The notes below the pieces were generated by a model. It did no database searches. It was not told the DNA's origin and saw only the letters and a program-made list of their open reading frames with translations. Positions 1-5,853 of a stretch of 8,401 nucleotides of DNA are shown here, in pieces (within the stretch, counting starts at the first letter, position 1; each line of letters starts with the position of its first letter). The DNA comes from an uncultured Clostridia bacterium (GTDB taxonomy: Bacteria; Bacillota; Clostridia; Oscillospirales; CAG-272), in the NCBI GenBank assembly GCA_947306035.1, contig CAMZFG010000028.1:1-8401 (forward strand). The letters run 5' to 3'. A program made the position numbers and the translations under genes.

Positions 1-166
1 AGATCTTGGCGTATTTGAGATCGGCCGTCACTTCGGCGCCCGTCACGCTGATGAAAGCGCCGCTCACGCGCGGGTCTTTGACCGAGCGCAGAACGTCGGC
101 CAGCGTTTTTTGCATCTCGTCGTTGATGCGGCCTTTTCGATAGTTGGCCATGGCAAAACCGGGCAC
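1..166 (-). CDS. rbfA: Ribosome-binding factor A (N-terminal part, runs off the left edge)
   Basis: RbfA is a small KH-fold protein that binds the 30S subunit and helps 16S rRNA 5'-end maturation, notably in the cold. The visible N-terminus from the ATG at 151 begins MANYRKGRINDEM and continues through a KDPRVSGAFISVTGAEV segment to DLKYAKI. This matches the family pattern of a basic start, then 'KDPR...(V/I)SVTxVxVSxDLxxAKV'. About 50 of the usual 115-130 residues are present. Two starts are possible. The GTG at 166 has GGAG (174-177) exactly 7 bases upstream and adds five residues. The ATG at 151 matches the usual family start but lies 22 bases from that site. I chose the GTG on ribosome-binding-site spacing, with the ATG a close alternative. 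The gene follows tpiA by only about 50 bases, and a terminator-like hairpin lies between them. Next to infB is a more usual location for rbfA. Confidence 0.88.
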   Translation of the reverse strand, partial: MPGFAMANYRKGRINDEMQKTLADVLRSVKDPRVSGAFISVTGAEVTADLKYAKI

Positions 167-173
167 GTGCCCG
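160..173 (-). promoter_or_regulatory. Perfect 14-bp palindrome over the rbfA start region
   Basis: CGGGCACGTGCCCG reads the same on both strands. In the rbfA leader RNA it can fold into a 5-bp GC-rich stem with an ACGU loop. It begins immediately after the GGAG ribosome binding site (174-177) and contains the candidate GTG start (164-166). If folded it would mask the GTG and bring the GGAG within 8 unpaired bases of the ATG at 149-151. Seen directly: the palindrome and the spacings. Inferred: any role in choosing the start. It could also be a DNA operator or chance. Confidence 0.4.
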
Positions 174-183
174 CTCCTTTCTC

Positions 184-210
184 AAAAAGGGCCGCCGCGG
201 CGACCCTTTT
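184..210 (-). terminator. Intrinsic terminator-like hairpin after tpiA
   Basis: On the minus strand the RNA reads AAAAGGGUCGCC, a short turn, then GGCGGCCCUUUUU. This gives about 11 base pairs including one U-G wobble (203 with 192), followed by a run of five U. The wobble would be a C-A mismatch in plus-strand RNA, so the hairpin is polarised to act on minus-strand transcripts. It starts 5 bases after the tpiA stop codon, as expected for the end of the pgk-tpiA transcript. Its U tract ends only 17 bases before the rbfA GTG. Confidence 0.72.
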
Positions 211-215
211 GTACG

Positions 216-983
<768 letters not shown>

Positions 984-999
984 ACCGTGACCTTCTTTC

Positions 1000-2304
1000 T
1001 TATTTGTCGAGCAGGCAGGCGATGCCGGGCAGTTCCTTGCCCTCGAGGAATTCAAGGGAGGCGCCGCCGCCGGTGGAGACGTGGGTCATCTTGTCGGCGT
1101 AGCCGAGTTTTTCGACCGCCGCCGCGCTGTCGCCGCCGCCGATGATGGAGATGGCGCCCGATTCGGCCACCGCTTTGGCCACCGTGTCGGTGCCGTCGGC
1201 AAAGTTCTTCCATTCGGAAACGCCCATGGGGCCGTTCCAGACTACGGTGCCGGCGCCGATCAGCGTTTTGGCGTAGAGTTCCTGCGTCTTGTGACCGATG
1301 TCAAGGCCCATCCAGCCGTCGGGAATGGAGTCGGAATAAATGTTCATAAAGGGGGTGTTCTCGTTGTACTCGCGGCCGATGATGTTGTCGACGGGCAGCA
1401 GGAACGCCACGCCCTTTTCGCGGGCTTTCTTCATCAGGTCGCGGGCCAGATCCACTTTGTCGTATTCGCAGATGGAAGTGCCGACCTCGCAGCCCATGGC
1501 CTTGAAGAAGGTGTAGGCCATACCGCCGCCGATGATGAGCGTATCCACTTTTTCAAGCAGGTTGTTGATAACGCCGATCTTGTCGGAAACTTTGGCGCCG
1601 CCGAGAATGGCGACGAAGGGGCGTTTGGGGTCTTCCAGGGCCCCGCCCATGATGGTGATCTCTTTCTGGATCAGGTAGCCGCACACGGCGGGCAGGTAGT
1701 CGGCAAGGCCGGCGGTGGTGGCGTGCGCGCGGTGCGCGGTGCCGAACGCGTCGTTGACGTAGATGCCGTTCTCGCCCACGAGAGAAGCCAGTTCTTTGGC
1801 AAAGGCGGGATCGTTGGCCTCTTCCTCTTCGTGGAAGCGGACGTTCTCCAGTAGCAGCACTTCGCCGGGCTTCAGCGCGGCGGCCTTCGCCTTGGCGTCG
1901 GGGCCGATGACGTCGGCGGCCATCTGCACGGGCGTGCCGAGCAGTTCCGCGAGGCGGGCGGCCACGGGAGCGAGAGACAGTTTTTTGACGTCGCCATCGG
2001 CCTTTTTCAGCGCGGCGGCGGTGGCGGCTTCACGTTCCGCCTCGGGCAGCGCTTCGATCTTTTTCTTCTCTTTTTTGTCGAGTTTCAGTTTGGCGTTGAA
2101 CACGTTGTGGGGTCTGCCCAGGTGCGAGCAAAGAATGACCGCCGCGCCGTGCGCCGTGAGGTACCGAATGGTGGGCAGAGCGCCGACGATGCGTTTTTCG
2201 TCGGTGATGACGCCGTCTTTCATGGGCACGTTGAAATCGCAGCGGGCAATAACTTTTTTGCCGTTGACGTCAACGTCTTCGATTGTTTTCTTGTTGTAGG
2301 TCAT
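1000..2304 (-). CDS. pgk: Phosphoglycerate kinase
   Basis: This enzyme transfers phosphate from 1,3-bisphosphoglycerate to ADP, the first ATP-yielding step of lower glycolysis. Family motifs appear in order. The substrate-binding N-domain has RCDFNVP (21-27), SHLGRP (60-65), [11 protein letters not shown] (151-161) and [12 protein letters not shown] (184-195). The nucleotide-binding C-domain has [12 protein letters not shown] (235-246), WNGPMGVSE (356-364), GGGDSAAA (389-396) and the glycine-rich [18 protein letters not shown] (410-427). At 434 residues it exceeds the usual 390-420. The excess is a Lys/Glu/Ala-rich insertion, about residues 68-106, between SHLGRP and SLAPVA. The ATG at 2304 has a GGCGG ribosome binding site 8 bases upstream. 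It is first in a pgk-tpiA unit with its own promoter. No gap gene lies next to it; the upstream neighbour is a DUF1508 gene with a separate promoter. Confidence 0.97.
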   Translation of the reverse strand: MTYNKKTIEDVDVNGKKVIARCDFNVPMKDGVITDEKRIVGALPTIRYLTAHGAAVILCSHLGRPHNVFNAKLKLDKKEKKKIEALPEAEREAATAAALKKADGDVKKLSLAPVAARLAELLGTPVQMAADVIGPDAKAKAAALKPGEVLLLENVRFHEEEEANDPAFAKELASLVGENGIYVNDAFGTAHRAHATTAGLADYLPAVCGYLIQKEITIMGGALEDPKRPFVAILGGAKVSDKIGVINNLLEKVDTLIIGGGMAYTFFKAMGCEVGTSICEYDKVDLARDLMKKAREKGVAFLLPVDNIIGREYNENTPFMNIYSDSIPDGWMGLDIGHKTQELYAKTLIGAGTVVWNGPMGVSEWKNFADGTDTVAKAVAESGAISIIGGGDSAAAVEKLGYADKMTHVSTGGGASLEFLEGKELPGIACLLDK

Positions 2305-2360
2305 AAAAGCGACCGCCTTTCATAAGATTGTTGCCCCGGGGGGCTTGTCCAAACGGATGT

Positions 2361-2389
2361 ATTATAACATACTCTGCGCATATATGCAA
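2361..2389 (-). promoter_or_regulatory. Sigma-A-type promoter for pgk-tpiA
   Basis: On the minus strand TTGCAT (2384-2389) is followed after 17 bases by a perfect TATAAT (2361-2366). TG one base upstream of the -10 makes it extended. Transcription should start near 2354, leaving a leader of about 50 bases. A 10-bp palindrome GCATATATGC (2378-2387) overlaps the -35 box and could be an operator. An A/T tract at 2402-2411 falls about where a distal UP subsite would lie. The hexamers and spacing are seen; their use is inferred. Confidence 0.85.
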
Positions 2390-2422
2390 GAGCATATTGA
2401 CAAAAATTTTTCAATCTCGCTC

Positions 2423-3187
2423 TCACCGCTTCAAAAAGCGATCCAGCCAGCCGCTCTGCTTGGCGTCCTGCGTCTTTTTCGCCGGCGCGGCGGGCTGTGA
2501 CTTGGCGGGCGTTAGTCGGATCAGGCGCGGCACCGTGCTTTTCCCTGCCTGCTCCGGTCTTTTTTGCGCGGGCGCGGCGGGTGCTTCCGGGGCGGGTGAG
2601 ACGGGTGCTTCCGGAGCGGGCCTTTCGGCAGGGGGCGTCGGCGCGTTCGTTGCCGCCGGGGCGGCGCCGGGATCGTGCGCCGGTATCGTTTCGGTCGGCG
2701 CGGGCTGTCCTTTGGCGGGTCTTGTCGCGTTTAGCCCCCGAACGGGTGCTTTTTTGCGCGGTTTTCGCGGCGTCGTTCCCACCGGCTCCTCCGCCGCGGG
2801 CGGCAGCGTGAGCGGGCGGAAACCGGCCGGCTCGGACAGCACGGCCTCGACCTTGCCGACGCCGCCTTTCAGCATGGAGATCGCCCGCAGGCAGGCCTTT
2901 TTGGTGGCGTATTCCGGCGAGACGATCACGCTTTTGCCGTTGGCGGCCATCAGCTCAAAACGCCAGCCCTCGCCCCCGTACAGCGCGAATTTCGGGTTGT
3001 CGGCATACTCTCCCGCCCCCACGTCGACCACCGGGGCGACGGGCGCGAAGCGGCAAAGACTGCGCATGCCCTTTTTGCAGGCGTCGAGATTGGCGTAATA
3101 CCGGGAGACGGCCAGGGTGCGGCCTCCCTCTCCCTGCAAGAGGAACCGGTCGCCCGCCGCGGTGCGGGTCACCACAAATCTGCCCAT
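2423..3187 (-). CDS. Tandem YegP-like (DUF1508) repeat protein with long Pro/Ala/Lys-rich tail
   Basis: The 254-residue product has two YegP-like/DUF1508 repeats. The first (about 2-48) runs GRFVVTRTAAGDRFLL through ...YYANLDACKKGMRSL. The second (about 64-110) runs NPKFALYGGEGWRFELMAANG through ...EYATKKACLRAISML. Each has the family pattern: a strand 'FxV/L...G.xxFxLxAxNG', then a 'YxxxxACxxGIxSV'-like helix. The biochemical function of this family is not established. From about residue 120 the protein becomes low-complexity, rich in Pro, Ala and Lys/Arg, with a duplicated PAPEAPVS/PAPEAPAA unit (190-205). It ends in a short amphipathic SGWLDRFLKR. There is no signal peptide or membrane segment, so it is probably cytoplasmic. 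The start at 3187 was chosen because AAAGGGGGT sits 7 bases upstream, a perfect promoter lies just before it, and the N-terminus matches the family. The frame extends to 3244, but that part spans the promoter. Confidence 0.85.
   Translation of the reverse strand: MGRFVVTRTAAGDRFLLQGEGGRTLAVSRYYANLDACKKGMRSLCRFAPVAPVVDVGAGEYADNPKFALYGGEGWRFELMAANGKSVIVSPEYATKKACLRAISMLKGGVGKVEAVLSEPAGFRPLTLPPAAEEPVGTTPRKPRKKAPVRGLNATRPAKGQPAPTETIPAHDPGAAPAATNAPTPPAERPAPEAPVSPAPEAPAAPAQKRPEQAGKSTVPRLIRLTPAKSQPAAPAKKTQDAKQSGWLDRFLKR
2578..2620 (-). repeat. Two-copy 19-bp direct repeat encoding an 8-residue proline-rich unit
   Basis: Two 19-bp copies (2578-2596 and 2602-2620) differ at one base and are offset by 24 bases. 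This keeps the reading frame and gives PAPEAPVS then PAPEAPAA in the tail of the DUF1508 protein. It looks like a small in-frame tandem duplication that could lengthen or shorten the tail between strains. Confidence 0.7.
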
Positions 3188-3215
3188 GCGATACACCCCC
3201 TTTATACTACGTTCG

Positions 3216-3244
3216 ATTATACCATATTCTCTTTTTTCTGTCAA
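3216..3244 (-). promoter_or_regulatory. Perfect-consensus extended -10 promoter for the DUF1508 gene
   Basis: On the minus strand TTGACA (3239-3244), 17 bases, then TATAAT (3216-3221), with TG one base before the -10. Every element is exact consensus. The predicted start point is about 20 bases ahead of the AAAGGGGGT ribosome binding site, so the leader is short. The -35 box directly follows the U tract of the terminator of the preceding gene. Confidence 0.92.
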
Positions 3245-3246
3245 GC

Positions 3247-3277
3247 GAAAAAGAGGCCCGGCGGCAAGCCGCCGGGC
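3247..3277 (-). terminator. Intrinsic terminator of the DUF11-like gene
   Basis: A perfect 10-bp inverted repeat, GCCCGGCGGC (3256-3265) and GCCGCCGGGC (3268-3277), is separated by two bases. It is followed on the minus strand by CCTCTTTTT. It lies 9 bases after the stop codon of the DUF11-like gene. Confidence 0.93.
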
Positions 3278-3286
3278 ATTGGAACG

Positions 3287-4102
3287 TCACGCGGTGAAGG
3301 TGCCGCTGAGGGTGAGAACGGCGCAGCCGTTTGCCGGAATGGAGATGCTGCGCGCCGGATTGAGGGTGAAGAGGTTTTCGTCGGAGACGGTGTAGTCGGT
3401 GTTCGGGGTCAGCGTCTCCTCGCTGCCGCCGACGGTCAGGCACACGCCGGAGCAGGTGAAGTTGACCGGCAGCTGGTCGGTCAGCTGGTCGAGCGTGACG
3501 GCCTCGCTCCCGTTGTTGGTCATGGTGAACGTGTAATCCACGGTCTCGCCGACGTCGGCGCAGCCGGGCGCGCTCTTGACCAGCGACAGCACCGAGCGGG
3601 TGATGGTCGCCTCGGCCGAAGCCGTGCAGGTCGTCTCGCACTGATACTCGTTGGCGCTGACGTCGATGCAGGCGGTGATGCTGTTCTCGTCGGTCGCGGC
3701 CACGGTGGCGTTGTGCGACAGCACGATGACGCCGCCCGCGGGCACGTCGCAGGAGAGCGAGAAAGTGGTGGGACAGCCGGTGCAGACGGCGACGGGCACC
3801 TCGGTGATGCTGCCGCCACAGGCCAGGAACGCCGTGACGCTGTCGCCGACGCACACGAGAGCCCCGTCGCCCATATCCGCCGAAATGACGGGATCCTGCA
3901 GGGTGCCGGTGCCGGTGTTCTGGATGACGGCGGTATAGAGAATGGTATCGCCCGGCACAAAGGTGTCGGGAGAGGCGCCGTAGGAGGCGACAAGGCCGTA
4001 ACTGACGTTGAGTTCGGTCGCGGCCTCGTTGGAGGAAACGGACGTTTGCTGACCGCCCTCTGGCGTGAACAGCAGCGTGCCGTGATTGATGATGATGGAC
4101 AT
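3287..4102 (-). CDS. Cysteine-rich protein with two DUF11-like repeats, no signal peptide
   Basis: The 271-residue product resembles the 'conserved repeat domain'/DUF11 beta-sandwich proteins common in Clostridia. The first repeat (about 35-150) contains DTFVPGDTILYTAVIQNTG and the second (about 172-270) contains VLSLVKSAPGCADVGETVDY followed by TFTMTNNG. Both carry the diagnostic 'GdtvtYtxxvtNtG' stretch followed by a proline-containing strand. There are twelve cysteines (84, 95, 107, 110, 118, 145, 155, 159, 181, 217, 221, 260), unusual for a cytoplasmic beta-sandwich. No signal peptide, LPXTG sorting signal or membrane helix is visible. It begins MSIIINHGTLLFTPEGG, like other leaderless DUF11 proteins. 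The ATG at 4102 is 11 bases from AAAGGA; an in-frame TTG at 4108, 5 bases from it, is an alternative. It has a strong terminator but no convincing promoter. Surface or structural roles are guesses; function is unknown. Confidence 0.82.
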   Translation of the reverse strand: MSIIINHGTLLFTPEGGQQTSVSSNEAATELNVSYGLVASYGASPDTFVPGDTILYTAVIQNTGTGTLQDPVISADMGDGALVCVGDSVTAFLACGGSITEVPVAVCTGCPTTFSLSCDVPAGGVIVLSHNATVAATDENSITACIDVSANEYQCETTCTASAEATITRSVLSLVKSAPGCADVGETVDYTFTMTNNGSEAVTLDQLTDQLPVNFTCSGVCLTVGGSEETLTPNTDYTVSDENLFTLNPARSISIPANGCAVLTLSGTFTA

Positions 4103-4179
4103 AGGCAAAAGGTTCCTTTCGGGTATTACGGTGGGCCCGCCGCAGTAACAGAATATGCCGCACGGCCGCGAAAGGCGAC

Positions 4180-4215
4180 AAAAAACGGGAAGAAACGACG
4201 TTCTTCCCGTTTTTT
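4180..4215 (-). terminator. Intrinsic terminator of mscL
   Basis: A perfect 15-bp inverted repeat, with arms at 4180-4194 and 4201-4215, encloses a 6-base loop. The core is CGGGAAGAA, flanked by A and T runs. It starts 12 bases after the mscL stop, and minus-strand RNA ends it in six U. The plus strand also ends in a U run, so it could work in both directions, although no plus-strand gene leads into it. Confidence 0.95.
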
Positions 4216-4227
4216 TGACAAATATGC

Positions 4228-4935
4228 TTATTTCTTGGCGATCTCTTCCAGCAGTTTGGTCTGCTTTTCGATATTGGCGTAGAACTGTTCGAGCGTAGCG
4301 GCTTTCTTCGCTTCCTCGGCAGCGGCGGCCTCTTCGGCGGCCTTCTTGTCGGCGGCGGCTTTCTCGTCGCGCGCGGCGGCCATGGCGGCAATGTCTTCCT
4401 GGGTCTTGCCGGATTTACGGAAGGCAAGATACTCTTCTTTGGTGTAGCCGCAGTAAACGGCCTGGCTGTTCTCTTTGATGCGGTTGAAGGTGCGGATGAT
4501 GAGGAACAGCACCAGCGCGATCAGGATGAAGTTGAGAATGGCGGTGATAAAGGCGCCCCAGTCGATGTAGATGGAGTTGGCCAGGTCAACGACCGTTTCG
4601 CCCGTCTCGGCGTCGGTGGTCTCGACTTTGTTCAGGTAGGTGTAGATCTCCTGCAGGCCCTTGCCGCCGGTGATCTTGAGCAGGAACCAGTTGACAATGG
4701 GCATCAGGATGTGATTGGTCAGGGCGCCGACGATCGCGCTGAACGCGCCGCCGATGATAACGCCGACGGCCATATCGAGCACGTTGCCGCGGGTGATGAA
4801 CTTTTTGAACTCCTTAAAGAAGCCCTTTCTTTCTTTTTTCATTTGTGCTTTCCATTCCTTTCGTTTCTTATCCCGTTCGGCCTTTTCCGCGGCGGCGATC
4901 CGAGCCTGCAAAACTTCCATGTCCTCTTTGCTCAT
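4228..4935 (-). CDS. mscL: Large-conductance mechanosensitive channel MscL with extended termini
   Basis: MscL forms a homopentameric membrane pore that opens under membrane tension and releases solutes during osmotic downshock. The signature FFKEFKKFITRGNVLDMAVGVIIGGAF is split here as FFKEFKKFITRG (39-50) and NVLDMAVGVIIGGAF (51-65). It leads into TM1 (about 52-83, ending NHILMPIVNWF). A periplasmic loop (about 86-125) is followed by TM2 (about 126-148, AFITAILNFILIALVLFLII) and a charged end of TM2 (RTFNRIKE). At 235 residues it is much longer than the usual 130-150. About 35 charged helical residues precede the normal start. The C-terminal tail (about 155-235) has a YTKEEYLAF segment, a long Ala/Glu/Lys helix and a final LEQFYANIEKQTKLLEEIAKK-like helix, comparable to the family's C-terminal bundle. 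The ATG at 4935 was chosen because AAGGAGG lies 6 bases upstream; internal methionines lack such a site. Confidence 0.96.
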   Translation of the reverse strand: MSKEDMEVLQARIAAAEKAERDKKRKEWKAQMKKERKGFFKEFKKFITRGNVLDMAVGVIIGGAFSAIVGALTNHILMPIVNWFLLKITGGKGLQEIYTYLNKVETTDAETGETVVDLANSIYIDWGAFITAILNFILIALVLFLIIRTFNRIKENSQAVYCGYTKEEYLAFRKSGKTQEDIAAMAAARDEKAAADKKAAEEAAAAEEAKKAATLEQFYANIEKQTKLLEEIAKK

Positions 4936-4973
4936 CGTAAACCTCCTTGCGCGGCCGCACGGACGGTACTAAA

Positions 4974-5003
4974 AATATAGCACACTCCGGCGCCGCTTGT
5001 CAA
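4974..5003 (-). promoter_or_regulatory. Promoter for mscL
   Basis: TTGACA (4998-5003), an 18-base spacer and TATATT (4974-4979), with TG one base before the -10, are seen on the minus strand. The start point would lie roughly 30-35 bases ahead of the ATG. The -35 box is exact consensus. Confidence 0.87.
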
Positions 5004-5032
5004 TGTTTTTTAATATTTTTATAAAAAATTCG
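5004..5032 (-). promoter_or_regulatory. A/T-only tract upstream of the mscL promoter (UP-element-like)
   Basis: A nearly pure A/T stretch of alternating T and A runs lies directly upstream of the mscL -35 box, at about -37 to -65. Known UP elements bind the RNA polymerase alpha C-terminal domain there. It contrasts sharply with the GC-rich surroundings. It also follows the stop of the amidohydrolase gene, but has no GC stem, so it is not a standard terminator. Confidence 0.5.
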
Positions 5033-5037
5033 TCCTT

Positions 5038-5853
5038 TTACGGCATGGGCACGCCGTAAACGCGGGCGGCGTTGCCCGCCAGCATGGCGCGGTATTCCCG
5101 CTCGTCAAAGCCGAGCGAAAGGAAGCGGTCGAGGTCGGTCGCCGCCGAAAACAGCGGAAAATCGGTGCCGAACAACACCCGTTCCGGGCCGTATTGCCGA
5201 ATGGCCGCCTTCATGTGCGCGTCGTCGAGAAACGACAGGCACGAGGAAGCGTCGACGCACAGATTGGGCTCGTCCGCGAGCGCCGCGGCGGCCTCGTTCC
5301 ATATACTGTAACCGCCGAGGTGCGCGCCCACCACCGTCAAGCGAGGAAAGGCGTGCAGCACGGGTTTTAAGCGGTTGGGGTTGGAAAAATCGTAGCGGCT
5401 GTCGCCCGTGTGGAACAGAACGGGCAGCCCGTGCTCTTCCAGAAAAGCGTAAGCGTCCGTCATGCGCGGGTCGTCGATGGGAAACGCCTGGATGTCGGGG
5501 TGCAGTTTGACGCCGTGCAGACCGAGCGCCGCGAGGTGCTCCAGGTCGCCCCGCATATCCTCGCTGGCGGGGTGCAGCGTGCCGAGGCCCGTCAGCACGT
5601 CGGGGTGTTCGGCCACGGTGGCGGCGATAAAGTCGTTGATGCTGCGCACCTGACGCGGCGCGGTGGCCACCGACTGGATGACGAAACGGTCGATGCCGTC
5701 GCCCCGTTCACGCGTCAGCAGCGTGGTCACAAGGCCGTCGCCGTGGGCGGTCAGGTCGTAAAACCGCTCGATGCCCGCCACCGCTCTGGCGGCGATCTTC
5801 TCGGGGTAGACGTGGCAATGCGCGTCGATCACAAAATAACCGTTCTTCGTCAT
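5038..5853 (-). CDS. Amidohydrolase-2 family metal-dependent hydrolase or decarboxylase
   Basis: The 271-residue TIM barrel belongs to the amidohydrolase-2 group, which includes ACMSD-like and resorcylate decarboxylases and uncharacterised hydrolases. Candidate metal and catalytic residues are in the expected order: DAHCH with His12 and His14 after strand 1, GVKLHP with His118, LFHTGD with His148, GAHLGG with His178, and GTDFPL with Asp231. The C-terminus NAARVYGV matches the family's closing 'NAxRxxG'. No signal peptide is visible, so it is probably cytoplasmic. The ATG overlaps the stop of the upstream fusion gene as ATGA (5850-5853), which points to translational coupling and shared function. 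The substrate cannot be read from sequence. Decarboxylation or hydrolysis of a carboxylate connected to the partner acyl-CoA ligase is a reasonable guess. No clear terminator follows the stop. Confidence 0.9.
   Translation of the reverse strand: MTKNGYFVIDAHCHVYPEKIAARAVAGIERFYDLTAHGDGLVTTLLTRERGDGIDRFVIQSVATAPRQVRSINDFIAATVAEHPDVLTGLGTLHPASEDMRGDLEHLAALGLHGVKLHPDIQAFPIDDPRMTDAYAFLEEHGLPVLFHTGDSRYDFSNPNRLKPVLHAFPRLTVVGAHLGGYSIWNEAAAALADEPNLCVDASSCLSFLDDAHMKAAIRQYGPERVLFGTDFPLFSAATDLDRFLSLGFDEREYRAMLAGNAARVYGVPMP

Noticed and set aside
2396..2440. Terminator for the DUF1508 gene
   Set aside because: The 6-bp hairpin at the stop (2426-2441) has no U run after it, and the following inverted repeat is all A/T apart from one pair. 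Termination here is possible but not supported well enough to list.
4103..4179. Promoter for the DUF11-like gene
   Set aside because: Candidates such as TTGTCG-N18-CATATT on the minus strand are poor compared with the three clear promoters in this window, so none was listed, although the gene follows a strong terminator and should have one.
3207..4427. 406-codon minus-strand frame across the DUF11 gene and into mscL
   Set aside because: It crosses two strong terminators and is rich in Arg, His and Pro. The overlapping frames have recognised domains and ribosome sites.
5004..5037. Terminator for the amidohydrolase operon
   Set aside because: The stretch is A/T-only with no GC stem; its position next to a consensus -35 box fits an UP element better.
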